DNA of 64,000 nt from Marinobacter fuscus (GTDB lineage: Bacteria; Pseudomonadota; Gammaproteobacteria; Pseudomonadales; Oleiphilaceae): contig NZ_PXNP01000009.1 of NCBI RefSeq assembly GCF_003007675.1, positions 186,001 to 250,000 of the forward strand, written 5' to 3'. Below are positions 45,931-56,600 of this stretch, one piece after another (the stretch's first letter is position 1; every line of letters begins with the position of its first letter). Position numbers and translations under genes: made by a program. The notes under the pieces are model-generated. The model saw only the letters and a list, made by a program, of their open reading frames with translations. It was not told where the DNA came from and did not search any database.

Positions 45931-46971
45931 TCAGGCAAAACCCTCCAGCACAATCTTGCCAACGGCGGTTCCTGATTCCAGTTCGGCGTGTGCGGCACGT
46001 AGATTCTCGGCGTTGATCGCTCCGAGGTGCTTCCCTGCAGTTGTGCGGATGAAGCCTTGATCTACAAGCCGTGAGACCTCATTCAACAAGTCGTGCTGAA
46101 CCTGCATATCATCCGCCTGGTGCATTGAGCGGGCGAACATGAATTCAATGTGTAATGACAGACTCTTCGGCTTGATTTTCATTACGTCCAGACTTGCGGG
46201 ATCGTCGATCATGGCAATCTTTCCAAACGGCCTAAGCACCGCCACATAATCGTCGAAGTATTGATCTGTGGCGTTAAGACTGGCCACATGGGTTACAGAA
46301 CCAATTTTGCCAGCAGACACCAGTGTTTCGATCTGGGGCTGCAAGGGTTCACGGTGATTCAGAACAAAATCCGCACCCAATGATTCAACCCAGGCCTTCG
46401 ATTCCGGGCGAGATGCCGTAGCGAGTACTTTCGCGCCTGTTAGCTGTTTGATCAATTGAACTAGAATTGAACCCACGCCTCCTGCGGCGCCAATCACAAG
46501 GACCACGTCGTCGCTTGGAGTGATGGACCCAGCCAACTGTCGCTCAAGTTGCAGGTGGTCAAACAGCATTTCCCATGCTGTTATCGTGGTCAGGGGCAAC
46601 GCTGCAGCATCGGCGTCGGACAGGCTGGCAGGCTTCCGACCAACCAGACGCTCATCGACAACCTGGTATTCGGCGTTGCTGCCCTGACGGGTAACGTCAC
46701 CGGCATAAAATACGGTGTCACCTTCTTTGAAGAGTGAAGCGCCCTCGCCTGTTGCCACTACCTCTCCAACGGCATCCCATCCAAGTACTTTGATCTGGCC
46801 TGGTTCCGGCTCCGCCCGCTGGCGTACCTTGAAGTCAACAGGGTTCATGCCGATGGCTTTGACTCTGACCAGCAGGTCCCGGCCTTTTGCGACGGGACGT
46901 TCCATCTCAACATTTTGCAGCGCATCAGGGTTTTCGATAGGAAGAGATTCCCGATATCCAACAGCTTTCAT
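45931..46971 (-). CDS. Zinc-type alcohol dehydrogenase/quinone oxidoreductase family protein
   Basis: A 346-residue medium-chain reductase of the ZADH1/QOR type. It begins MKAVGYRESLPIENPDALQN, has the NADPH site LVIGAAGGVGSILVQLIKQL, and lacks the catalytic zinc Cys/His set, so it is probably an NADPH-dependent quinone or enone reductase. I chose the ATG at 46971 (GGAGACAGATA upstream). It is divergent from a LysR gene, a likely regulator. The AraC half fused at 45.4-45.8 kb may once have been its neighbour regulator. Confidence 0.88.
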   Translation of the reverse strand: MKAVGYRESLPIENPDALQNVEMERPVAKGRDLLVRVKAIGMNPVDFKVRQRAEPEPGQIKVLGWDAVGEVVATGEGASLFKEGDTVFYAGDVTRQGSNAEYQVVDERLVGRKPASLSDADAAALPLTTITAWEMLFDHLQLERQLAGSITPSDDVVLVIGAAGGVGSILVQLIKQLTGAKVLATASRPESKAWVESLGADFVLNHREPLQPQIETLVSAGKIGSVTHVASLNATDQYFDDYVAVLRPFGKIAMIDDPASLDVMKIKPKSLSLHIEFMFARSMHQADDMQVQHDLLNEVSRLVDQGFIRTTAGKHLGAINAENLRAAHAELESGTAVGKIVLEGFA

Positions 46972-47073
46972 TATCTGTCTCCGCAATGACTTTCGAGTAG
47001 CGCACAGTATGGTCGCCGTTTACACTCGGATAAACGGGAAAATTTGTTAAACATATTCAAAGAATTTTTGAAA

Positions 47074-48027
47074 ATGAGTCTTGATGATCTGATCGTGGTT
47101 TTGAGGGTCGCTGAATTCCGCAACATTACCGCTGCCGCCACCAGCCTTGATATGCGAGCTGCCACAGCCAGCGCCGCAGTAAAGCGCGTAGAACAGGAGC
47201 TGGGTGTAGAGTTATTCGTACGCTCCACGCGAAGGTTGCGGTTATCTGCCGCCGGCGAGAAATACTTGCCTCACTGCAAACAAGCGATTGACTTGTTGAG
47301 CCAGGCGCAACAGAACCTTCGATCTGAAGTTGACTCTGTAACAGGCGAAATCCGGCTTTCGGTTTCATCCGATCTTGGTCGTAACCGCGTTGTGCCCTGG
47401 ATCGACGAATTGATGGCAACGCATCCAGGTTTGAATCTCAGAGTTCAGATTACTGACACCAACGTGGACTTTTACCGGGATTCGGTCGACATGGCGCTTC
47501 GCTACGGCGCGCCCAGTGACACCAACCTGTATGGCTTCAAAATTTGCGATGTGCCGCGCCTGCTTTGCGCATCTCCTGATTACCTTTCGCGTCATGGTCG
47601 CCCCATTCATCCTGATGACCTTGAGAACCACAACGGACTGTTCTATCAGTTGCAGGACATCCCATTTGACCTCTGGACGTTCAAACGGGGAGACGAGGAA
47701 TATCGAGTCAAAATGACGGGCGATCGCGCCTCAAACGATGGCGATCTGGTTCGCCGGTGGTGCGTCGCTGGTCGCGGTCTTGCGATAAAATCGTGTCTTG
47801 ATATGTCGGATGATCTGCTTGCAGGCCGTGTCACCACAATCATGCCGGACTATGCGCCGCCGGTATCCGAGCTGTGGCTGATTTGTCCTACCCGACAGTC
47901 AATAACGCCGGCAATGAGGTTGTTGAGGGATGACCTGCGTGCAAAAGTAGGCGAACTGATGAATGCAATGATTGCCGGAGGCTTTTTTCCTCCGGATCGC
48001 TTGTCCGGAGGAAAAAAAGACGCCTGA
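47074..48027 (+). CDS. LysR-family transcriptional regulator
   Basis: A 317-residue regulator. The N-terminal HTH (LIVVLRVAEFRNITAAATSLDMRAATASAAVKRVE) is followed by a LysR substrate domain (VTGEIRLSVSSDLGRNRVVPW). I chose the ATG at 47074; the longer frame starts from TTG without a ribosome site. It is divergent from the oxidoreductase gene. The last ~15 residues (GGFFPPDRLSGGKKDA) are encoded by a perfect palindrome (47983-48017). Confidence 0.9.
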   Translation: MSLDDLIVVLRVAEFRNITAAATSLDMRAATASAAVKRVEQELGVELFVRSTRRLRLSAAGEKYLPHCKQAIDLLSQAQQNLRSEVDSVTGEIRLSVSSDLGRNRVVPWIDELMATHPGLNLRVQITDTNVDFYRDSVDMALRYGAPSDTNLYGFKICDVPRLLCASPDYLSRHGRPIHPDDLENHNGLFYQLQDIPFDLWTFKRGDEEYRVKMTGDRASNDGDLVRRWCVAGRGLAIKSCLDMSDDLLAGRVTTIMPDYAPPVSELWLICPTRQSITPAMRLLRDDLRAKVGELMNAMIAGGFFPPDRLSGGKKDA

Positions 48028-48042
48028 AAAACAGCGGGTGCG

Positions 48043-51000
48043 TTATTGATGATAAGCAATTCTCATTAACGTGCAGTACACCACTGGCAGCACCACTAAC
48101 GTCAATACCGTTGCAACACCCAAACCGAACACGATAACCAGCGCCATGCTCGCGAAGAAGGCATCGCTGAACAGAGGAATCATTCCCAACATGGTGGTTA
48201 CGGCCGCCATAAGCACAGGTCGTACCCGGCTTACCGCGGCCTCAACCACCGCAGTGAATGCATCATCCTGCTGTTCTAACTGAATATTGATCTCCTCAAC
48301 CAGCACAATGGCATTCTTCAGTACCATACCGATCAGACTCAGAGTCCCGAGCAGCGCCATGAATGTAAAAGGCGCGCCGAGCAATACCAGTCCACCAATG
48401 ATTCCAATCATCATGAGAGGAACAATCATCCAGATAGACAGAGCCTGTCGGAAGCTACCGAACAACAGCATCGAAATAATGAACATCCCCAGCAGTCCAA
48501 GAGGCAGCGAGGAGAAAAGCGAAGTCTGAGCTTCGGATGAGGTCTCGTACTCTCCACCCCACTCAATCGAATAGCCGTGGGGAAGCTCCAGCGCGTCGAC
48601 CTGCGGGCGGATCCTCTCCAGCACACTCGCCGCCGTCTCCCCCGACAAAGGCATGGGTTCGGCATAAACCGCCAACATCCGCTCCCTGTTTCTGCGTTTT
48701 ATCAACGGATCCCGCAGTTCCGTATTGATGGCATTGATGACGTTGCCCGCGCTGACATAGCGGCCCTGCTCTTCACTCCAGACATTGATCGAGGTAAGGT
48801 TTTCGATGTCAAAACGCTGCTCCTCTCTTAACCGCATAATGATCGGAATGAGGTCGCTCCCCTCACGGTACACTCCAACCTGCTGCCCCTGATTATTCAG
48901 CAACAACGCCTGGTGCAGTGATTCGCGAGATACGCCAAGGCGCCGGGCCTGTTCTTCGAGGAACTCCGGTACGATCACGGCTTCCCGATTACCCCAGGAC
49001 AAGCGCACGCTGTCGGCCAGAGGTTCATTTTCAAAAATTGCCTGCACGCGCACACCGATTTTCCGGAGTTCTTCGGGATCTTCTCCAAAGATACGAGCTT
49101 CAAGACTGGCTTTGGCTGAGGGCCCCACCTGCAAAGCCTGCACTTTGTAATGCACGTTCGGGAAGTCTGTACGCAGTTGCTCAATGACTTCCTCCATACG
49201 GGCCTCTCTCGACGCCTTATCCCGGGTCTCTACGATCAATTGGCCAAAACTGGCGTATCGCTGCTCCGGTGAATACGTCAACGTAAAACGCTGGGCTCCG
49301 CCACCGGTGACACTGGTCACCTGAACGACCTGGTCCATGTCATTCACGCGCGATTCCAGCCGCTTTACGGTCTCTTCGGTTTGCAAGATGTCGGCGCCCT
49401 CGGGCAACCAAAGGTCAACAAAGAAGAGTGGCGTTGTGGCATTCGGGAAGAAAGCATTCTTAACCTGTCCCGAGAACGATAGAACCCCAGCCAGAAGCGC
49501 GATCGCAAGTGTTAATGTCACGAAGCGATAATGAATCGCGTAGGTCAGCAGGCGGCGGAAGACGACGAAAACAATTCCCTTATAGGGGTCGTTATCGGAT
49601 GACTGCCCGACACTCTCGAGCTTGTCGGGATAGAACATATCAAAGAAAAACGGGGTCAGAGTGAGTGCCGTCAGCCAGCTCAGGAAAAGCGAGTAGCACA
49701 GAACCCAGAACAGGGAGCCAATGAATTCTCCGGTGGTGTCTGGTGAAAGGCCGATAGGAGCAAAGGCCGTAATGGCAATCACGGTAGCGCCGAGCAGCGG
49801 GTACCGGTTCTGCGAGACCACTTCTTTGGCTGCCTGCCTTTTGGACTTGCCCTTGGAAAGGCTAATCATCATGCCCTCGGTGACGACGATGGCATTATCG
49901 ACCAGCATCCCCAGCGCAATGATCAGCGCACCCAATGAAATCTTCTGGAGCTGAATACCGTGTATTGCCATAAGCACGAATGTACCCATGATGGTAATCA
50001 GCAGGATCAGCCCCATGAGCAGGCCACTTCGCAGCCCCATGAACAGCAAAAGCACAATAATGACAATGCCCACCGCCTGAGCAAGGTTCATGAGAAAAGC
50101 AGATACTGCCTCCTCGACTACTTCAGGCTGGTTATACACTGTGTTCAGTGTCATGCCGATGGGTTGCTGTTTTTCCAGGCGTTTCAAAGCCTCATTGAGA
50201 CTCTCACCTACATCAACAACGTTGGTGCCCTCTGCAAATGACACGCCGATGGTCAAAGCAGGCAATCCGTCAGAGTGGTAAAGCAAGGCGGGTGAGTCAT
50301 TGGTCACCCTGCGAACTTCGGCCAGATCGCTGAGCCGGATAATACCCGAATCAGCGCTTCCAACTGCCAGTTGCTCAAGTGCCTGAACGGAATCAAGCTG
50401 ACCGGTTGGCTGAACGGATAACGACAGCCCTTCACTGCGCAGGTGGCCAGCGTTGCCCACCGTATTCTGCGCATTCAGAAGGCTTGCCAGGTATTCTGGC
50501 GAGATGCCAAGAGCACGCATACGGTCACGGTCCAGTGACACGATCATCTGCTCGTCGACACGACCACCGATACTGACTTTTGCGACGCCCTCCAACAATC
50601 GCAGTTCTCGCTGAATGAGATCCGCATGGTCACCAAGATCTTTCAGCGAGTAGCCGTCACCACGCAACGTGAGCAGCAGGCCGAAGACATCGCCAAAGTC
50701 ATCGTTCACGATGGACGTGTTCACGCCTGGTGGCAGACCAGGCTGGGCATCATTAATCTTTCGCCGAAGGATATCCCAATACTGGTCTAACTCCCCTTCT
50801 CTGACCGTCTTCTTGAGTTGGACAGTAATCTGCGACAAGCCGTCCGAGTTCACCGAAGTAATGTCATCGATGCCCGGCATCTGCTGGATCGCTTTTTCCA
50901 GAGGCAGCGTAACCTCCTCCTCGACTTCAAGAGGCGTTGCTCCGGGATATTGGGTGGTCACCAAGGCGGAACGTAACGTGAACTCCGGGAATTCAAGCTG

Positions 51001-51093
51001 GCCAAGACCCAGAAACGCGAACATGCCCCCAACCCCAAGCAACAGCGTGACCATCCAGCTGATGGACTTCCGATCAAGAAAATAATCGACCAT
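48043..51093 (-). CDS. RND efflux permease (AcrB/MdtB-like)
   Basis: A 1016-residue inner-membrane proton-driven pump. It has the RND layout: a membrane helix at residues ~12-30, the first porter domain (PEFTLRSALVTTQYPGATPLEVEEEVTLPLEKAI), helices 2-6 with the proton-relay region LGMLVDNAIVVTEGM, then the second half with the same plan (GMVLKNAIVLVEEINIQLE). It is of the HAE-type multidrug group with no heavy-metal signature. It is directly downstream of its periplasmic adaptor gene. No intact outer membrane factor is adjacent; the truncated one at 44.4 kb may have been its partner. Confidence 0.92.
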   Translation of the reverse strand: MVDYFLDRKSISWMVTLLLGVGGMFAFLGLGQLEFPEFTLRSALVTTQYPGATPLEVEEEVTLPLEKAIQQMPGIDDITSVNSDGLSQITVQLKKTVREGELDQYWDILRRKINDAQPGLPPGVNTSIVNDDFGDVFGLLLTLRGDGYSLKDLGDHADLIQRELRLLEGVAKVSIGGRVDEQMIVSLDRDRMRALGISPEYLASLLNAQNTVGNAGHLRSEGLSLSVQPTGQLDSVQALEQLAVGSADSGIIRLSDLAEVRRVTNDSPALLYHSDGLPALTIGVSFAEGTNVVDVGESLNEALKRLEKQQPIGMTLNTVYNQPEVVEEAVSAFLMNLAQAVGIVIIVLLLFMGLRSGLLMGLILLITIMGTFVLMAIHGIQLQKISLGALIIALGMLVDNAIVVTEGMMISLSKGKSKRQAAKEVVSQNRYPLLGATVIAITAFAPIGLSPDTTGEFIGSLFWVLCYSLFLSWLTALTLTPFFFDMFYPDKLESVGQSSDNDPYKGIVFVVFRRLLTYAIHYRFVTLTLAIALLAGVLSFSGQVKNAFFPNATTPLFFVDLWLPEGADILQTEETVKRLESRVNDMDQVVQVTSVTGGGAQRFTLTYSPEQRYASFGQLIVETRDKASREARMEEVIEQLRTDFPNVHYKVQALQVGPSAKASLEARIFGEDPEELRKIGVRVQAIFENEPLADSVRLSWGNREAVIVPEFLEEQARRLGVSRESLHQALLLNNQGQQVGVYREGSDLIPIIMRLREEQRFDIENLTSINVWSEEQGRYVSAGNVINAINTELRDPLIKRRNRERMLAVYAEPMPLSGETAASVLERIRPQVDALELPHGYSIEWGGEYETSSEAQTSLFSSLPLGLLGMFIISMLLFGSFRQALSIWMIVPLMMIGIIGGLVLLGAPFTFMALLGTLSLIGMVLKNAIVLVEEINIQLEQQDDAFTAVVEAAVSRVRPVLMAAVTTMLGMIPLFSDAFFASMALVIVFGLGVATVLTLVVLPVVYCTLMRIAYHQ

Positions 51094-51094
51094 C

Positions 51095-52249
51095 TCAGAG
51101 CCCGCCCTCTTTTTCCCAGGGACGGACCGAACGATCCCTGTTCATCCGGTGAGCGCCGGCAACCACGATTCTGTCGCCCGGGCTGAGCTCTCCCCGAACA
51201 AGCACGCCATCGTTCATTTTCTTACCCGGCTCGACATCCACCGGCTCGACGCTGCCCGTGTTATCGCCATTCTCACCATCGGCAGCAGCCACGTATCGCC
51301 AAACCACGCTAGTGCCGGGTTCTGCGTCAGGTGTTACAAGCGCCGCGGTTGGTATCAGCCACGACGGGGCGCTCTCTCCAGCCAATGTGCCGTAATCAAG
51401 CAGAACGGTCGCGCTCATCCCCGAAAGCACTGTGATGTCCTCGGGTTCAGGGAGCGTTACGGTAACCTCATAACTGAGCGACCCCTGAGAGGCATTGCTG
51501 TCATGCTCTTTGTAGCTCGCGGCGTAGCGTTTATCGGGAAGCTCGGGAAACTGTACCCACGCGATAGTGTTGCCATTGGCGCGAACGTTCCTGGATCTCT
51601 GTGGTTGAAGGCGGCGGACCTGTTGTTCAGGCATCTGGAACGAGACGTCGATAGAGCCGGGCCGTTGCAGTTCGGCAATGGCCTGCTGCGCTGATACAAC
51701 CTGAAAGACATCCACCGGCACCCGTGAAATGACGCCATCAAATGGCGCTTTGAGAACGGTATAGGAAAGTTGGTCCTCCGCGCTGGCCAGTTGCGCTCTG
51801 GCAGAGAGGTACTCGGCCTCGGCCTCATCGAAACGGGCCTGACTGATGGCCTGGCGCTCCAACGATATTCGCATTCGCTCGAAGGTGGCCTGTGCCAGAT
51901 TGAAATTTGACCGGGCGTTTTCCAGGCGGGTTCTTGCGTCCCGATCGTCCAGGCGGGCAACGACCTCCCCTTTTTCCACAGTGTCGCCTGCTTTAACGGC
52001 CAGCTCCGTCAGCTCTCCTCCCACTCTGAAAGAGAGTTCTGAATGGTCAGACGCCGAGACTCTGCCCGGATACTGATTGAGCGTGCCTGACTGCGCCTGC
52101 TCCAGCGTCATGAGCTTTACCGGGTAGACAGTTTGCTGTGTCAGAGGGGGCGCCTCCGCCGAACATCCCATCACCAGGAGGCTCGAAAGCATTGCAAGCG
52201 CTTGTAGGCCTCTCAAGGGCATGGCGGTACTGACTATCTTGAATTTCAT
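51095..52249 (-). CDS. RND efflux periplasmic adaptor (lipoprotein)
   Basis: A 384-residue HlyD/AcrA-type membrane fusion protein. It has a lipoprotein signal (ALAMLSSLLVMGCSAEA), a lipoyl-like domain (SELSFRVGGELTELAVKAGDTVEKGEVVARLDDRDA), a helical hairpin (ENARSNFNLAQATFERMRI) and a second lipoyl half (TVLKAPFDGVISRVPVDVF). It is one operon with the permease gene and is probably repressed by the upstream TetR if that is functional. Confidence 0.92.
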   Translation of the reverse strand: MKFKIVSTAMPLRGLQALAMLSSLLVMGCSAEAPPLTQQTVYPVKLMTLEQAQSGTLNQYPGRVSASDHSELSFRVGGELTELAVKAGDTVEKGEVVARLDDRDARTRLENARSNFNLAQATFERMRISLERQAISQARFDEAEAEYLSARAQLASAEDQLSYTVLKAPFDGVISRVPVDVFQVVSAQQAIAELQRPGSIDVSFQMPEQQVRRLQPQRSRNVRANGNTIAWVQFPELPDKRYAASYKEHDSNASQGSLSYEVTVTLPEPEDITVLSGMSATVLLDYGTLAGESAPSWLIPTAALVTPDAEPGTSVVWRYVAAADGENGDNTGSVEPVDVEPGKKMNDGVLVRGELSPGDRIVVAGAHRMNRDRSVRPWEKEGGL

Positions 52250-52272
52250 AACGCGTCACTCTCCAGAAAAAA

Positions 52273-52891
52273 TTAGGTATTCCGACGATCGGCAACCGCA
52301 TCCCAAGCCATATTAAACGCTAATTCGATATGCTCATCGGTACCTTCGAACGACCCTTGCAGGCATCGTTGAACGAGGTGGTAAATCGGGCGGAACATAA
52401 ACGTTTCGAGAAGTGGAAAAGGTACCGGTTTGATCAGCCCGGATTGCTTTCCCTGATCAACTGCATTCAAAAGATTTGCGGCTCGGCTTTCGTTTCGTGC
52501 CTGGATCTCGGGAGTCATCCAAGCAGAATGCGTGAACGTCTCGTGGTAGCGGAATAGTTCCGGACGCTCAAGGCCGATCCGGAACAGTGTGTGCCACTGG
52601 CGTCGCAGTCCTTCACGCAGATCTTTCCCGCGAGAAAAACTGTCCAGCGCCGCATCAATGACCTGATCGCTGACGTAATAAAATGTCGCCAATAAAAGCT
52701 GTTCTTTATCTTCGTAATAGATGTACAGCATCTTCGTAATAGATGTACAGCGTGGCTGGTGACAAACCCGCAGCCTTGGCTATCTTGCCAACCGAGGTTG
52801 CTGAAAAACCGTGATCTGCTACTTCCCTCACGGTAGCTTCCAGGAAGGCTATTCGTTTCGAGTCGTCTCTTTGCCGCATTTGTCTGCTCAA
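52273..52891 (-). pseudogene. TetR-family repressor disrupted by a 22-bp tandem duplication
   Basis: The N-terminal HTH piece (FLEATVREVADHGFSATSVGK, GLSPATLYIYYED) runs from 52891 and stops at 52706. The C-terminal domain (LYIYYEDKEQLLLATFYYVS ... LAFNMAWDAVADRRNT) is open from 52731 to 52273 in another frame. The two share the same eight residues because 22 bases (52708-52729) are duplicated exactly (52730-52751). Removing one copy restores a full-length ~200-residue TetR protein. It lies upstream of the RND genes, so loss would be expected to raise pump expression. Confidence 0.9.
52708..52751. repeat. 22-bp perfect tandem duplication in tetR
   Basis: Two adjacent identical 22-base units, 52708-52729 and 52730-52751. 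Since 22 is not a multiple of three, the frame is broken. Confidence 0.95.
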
Positions 52892-52985
52892 CGCTTCAAA
52901 TTGGTCGGCCTAAAATAAATGAACGTTCACTTATTTTCAAACCGAAAATATAGGCGTATACCGAAGTAGGTGCCCTACTGACTAA

Positions 52986-53342
52986 ATTCCTGATCTTGCA
53001 ACCTGGGGAATTGGCGCCGCGTTTGCCATCGGCTGGACACCCTGTATAGGCCCCATACTCGGGGCCATATTGGCGCTCAGCTCCACGCATGCCAATGCTG
53101 AGGCGGGCATGCTGTATCTGGCGGCGTATTCGTTGGGGTTGGCTCTTCCTTTTCTCGGAACCGCCCTGTTTATTGAACACTTTCGGCAACGAGTACGCTG
53201 GCTCAGTCGCTGGAGTAGACTGCTGAGAGCGCTTGCTGGCTTGGTGCTCGTTGTAATGGGAGTAATGGTGCTCACCGGTCGGATGACACTCTTTGCGTCG
53301 TGGATGTTGTCGACGTTTCCGGTTCTCGGAAGGCTTGGTTGA
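52986..53342 (+). pseudogene. C-terminal remnant of a CcdA/DsbD-type thiol transporter
   Basis: An open frame without a start encodes GIGAAFAIGWTPCIGPILGAIL, then YLAAYSLGLALPFLGTALFI and RLLRALAGLVLVVMGVMVLT. This is the second half of CcdA-family inner-membrane proteins including the conserved GWTPCIGP Cys. The first half is gone: a stop at 52983 and unrelated sequence precede it. It lies next to the tetR 5' end and is divergent from it. Confidence 0.8.
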
Positions 53343-53649
53343 GCTTCCTACAGCCAAACTACAGGGAACGGTCCATGGCTTCATGCTCAAATACTGCGTA
53401 TAAACAGGTTTCATGAACAAATGGGGCCGCTATTTCGTTAACTAATGGCTTTGCATTGCCGAACCATTGAAGCGGCTCATTGTTCTTCAGGACTGAATTA
53501 AAAACCGGTTCGCAGTGGAGGATCTTGAACGTTCGCTTTTGTTTAGGTGCTTCTGGTCGCAAAGCGAACGTTCAGGCAAATAGATTTTGGAATATGCGCA
53601 GTAGACGGGTAGGCACTCTGCGAATGATCGTGATAACCGGTAAAGACGT
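53343..53649. other. 307 bases without a supported gene
   Basis: This stretch holds the complete palindromic repeat at 53527-53573 and short open frames without recognisable features. It separates the ccdA remnant from the metal-efflux operon. Confidence 0.5.
53527..53573. repeat. Dispersed palindromic repeat, complete copy
   Basis: Arms GAACGTTCGCTTTTG and CAAAGCGAACGTTC with spacer TTTAGGTGCTTCTGGTCG. It differs from the 43922 copy by paired changes in the arms (T/A to C/G), which keep the hairpin. Confidence 0.8.
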
Positions 53650-53689
53650 GATAGCAAGGTGCCAGGCCGAATCCTGGCACCTTGCTATC
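53650..53689 (-). terminator. Perfect 17-bp hairpin after cusA
   Basis: 53650-53666 pairs perfectly with 53673-53689 around a 6-base loop, five bases beyond the cusA stop. The T-run is absent on either strand, so it may end transcription or protect the 3' end. Confidence 0.65.
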
Positions 53690-53693
53690 GGCG

Positions 53694-56600
53694 TTACTCA
53701 CCAAGAGTTCGCTGTTTCCAGAGATAAAAGAGCACAGGAATCACCAGCAGCGCCAGAATGACAGCGGAAATCATACCGCCCACCATAGGTGCCGCAATCC
53801 GGCCCATCACCTCCGACCCTGTACCGGTGCCAATCATAATGGGCACAAGCCCCCCGATAATGGCGGCCGCCGTCATCATGATTGGCCGAACCCGCATACC
53901 GGCACCGTGTAGTACGGCATGGCGGAGGGTTTCTCGCCTTGGCGTCAGCCCTTTGTCATCACACGTTTCCAGCATTTCGTTATAAGCCTGATTCAAATAC
54001 ACCAGCATGATCACCCCAATCTCTACCGCTACGCCGGCCAGCGCAATGAAACCGACACCGACGGCTACCGAAAAATTATAACCAAGCAGATACATCAGCC
54101 AGATAGCACCGATCATCGCAAACGGTAGCGTGCCCATAATAATCCCCACTTCGGCAAAACGGCGGAAGTTAAGAAACAGCAGGATGACGATGATGGCCAG
54201 CGTTAACGGCACCACATAGGTCAGTTTTTCCTTCGCACGGAGCATGTACTCATACTGACCAGACCAGTTGATTGAATAACCGGGAGGTAGATCCAGCTCT
54301 TCACTCACGGTAACCATGGCCTGTTCAACATAGGTGCCTACATCGACACCCTCAATATCCACAAAGGTCCAGCCGTTCAGGCGGGCATTCTCACTCTTAA
54401 TGGCCGGCGGGCCATCCTCCACGCCGATCTCCGCCACATCTGCCAGGGCAATGCGCTGGCCGGATGCGGTCACGATGGGCAGTTGCTCCAGCTTCTCGGG
54501 CGAATCCCGGTAGTCTTCCGGATAACGAAGATTAATGGGATACCGCTCAAGTCCCTCGATGGTTCTGGAAACGTTGATTCCACCAATAGCGGAGGCCACT
54601 ACCTGCTGAACATCAGCGATATTCAGCCCATAACGAGCGGCACGCTCACGAACAATATCCACCTTGATGTAGCGGCCCCCAGCGACTCGCTCAGAGTAAA
54701 CGGAGGCTGTACCGGGGATGTCGACCATGACTTCCTCAAGGCGTTTACCGATGTTCTGGATGACGGTAAGGTCCGGACCGGCAATCTTGATGCCCACCGG
54801 CGTTTTAATACCCGTTGCCAGCATATCGATGCGCGTGATGATCGGCATAACCCAGGCATTGGTTACCCCCGGGAACCGAATCAGAGTATTGAGCTCATGC
54901 TTCAGCTTTTCGGTGGTCATGCCTTCCCGCCATTGATCCCTCGGCTTGAGCTGGATGAAGGTCTCGATCATCGTCAATGGAGCCGGATCGGTAGCGGTAT
55001 CCGCCCGCCCCACTTTGCCGAACACGGTTTCGACTTCGGGTACGGTGGCAATCAGCTTGTCCGTTTGCTGCAACAGTTCCCGAGCCTTACCAATGGAGAT
55101 GCCCGGGTAGGTGGTGGGCATGTACATCAGGTCGCCTTCATCCAGTGGCGGGATGAATTCACTGCCGATTTTGGTGGCTGGCCAAAGGCCCACAGCCAAT
55201 GCCAGCAACGCAACAATAACCGTCGTTTTCGGGAAGCGTAACACCAGCTTCAGCACCGGCATATAAACGCCAACCAGCAGGCGGTTCACGGGGTTCTTGT
55301 GCTCCGGCAGCACCTTGCCGCGAATGAAATAGCCCATCAGCACCGGCACCAGCGTCACCGCCAGGGCCGCACTCGCCGCCATGGCGTAGGTTTTGGTGAA
55401 CGCCAGGGGAGAAAACATCCGCCCTTCCTGCGCCTCCAGGGCAAACACCGGCACAAAACTGACGGTAATGATCAGGAGCGAGAAAAACAGCGCGGGCCCG
55501 ACCTCAGAGGCTGACCGTGCAACGACTTCCCATCGGTTCTCAGACGTTAACGGGGTTCGCTCCATGTGTTTGTGCATGTTCTCGATCATTACAATAGCAC
55601 CATCAATCATGGCGCCGATAGCGATGGCAATCCCCCCGAGTGACATGATGTTGGCATTGATGCCTTGCCAGTGCATGACGATAAAGGCCGCCAGAATACC
55701 CACGGGAAGGCTAAGAATCGCCACCAGCGACGAGCGCACGTGGAACAGGAAGACGATGCACACCAGGCCCACCACCAGAAACTCTTCAAGCAGCTTGAAG
55801 CCGAGATTATTGACCGCCCGCTCAATCAGACCAGAGCGATCGTAAACCGTCACCACCTCGACGCCTTCAGGCAAACTGGATTTCAGGTCTTCCAGTTTCG
55901 CCTTCACGCCATTAATGGTTGCCTGAGCGTTCTCACCAAAGCGCATCACCACAACACCGCCGACGGTTTCACCTTCCCCATTCAGTTCGGCAACCCCACG
56001 CCGCATCTGCGGGCCAACTTCAACGGTGGCCACATCTTTCAGCAATATGGGGGTACCGTTGTCATCGAGTCCTAATGGAATCGACAGAAGATCCTCACGG
56101 GACTTTATATAGCCAGACGTGCGCACCATGTATTCCGCCTCGGCCATCTCGATGACGGAGGCGCCCACTTCCTGGTTGCCTCTCTTAATGGCGTTCTGGA
56201 TGTGAGCCAGAGGAATTCCCAGCGCCCTGAGTTTTTCCGGGCTGACCTTGACCTGGTACTGCTTCACCATACCGCCTAGCGCAGCCACCTCAGAGACACC
56301 CGGCACCGTTTGCAGTTCGTACTTCAGGAACCAGTCCTGCAGGCTGCGCAACTGGCTTAGGTCCTGGTTCCCAGTGCGGTCTACCAGCGCATACAGGTAA
56401 ACCCAGCCAACTCCGGTAGCGTCTGGCCCGAGCTGAGGCCTTGCAGAGTCTGGAAGGCTGGGCGCAACCTGGGACAGGTATTCCAGTACCCGGGAGCGGG
56501 CCCAGTACATGTCGGTGTCTTCATCGAAGATCACGTAAACATAGGAGTCACCGAAGAACGAGTATCCCCTGACCGTTTTCGCGCCCGGTACCGAGAGCAT

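Noticed and set aside
47975..48017. Palindrome at the end of the LysR gene as terminator
   Set aside because: The T-run precedes and the A-run follows the stem on both strands, the reverse of an intrinsic terminator.
52896..53420. 174-residue minus-strand frame opposite the ccdA remnant
   Set aside because: The plus-strand translation matches CcdA; the minus frame is its shadow.
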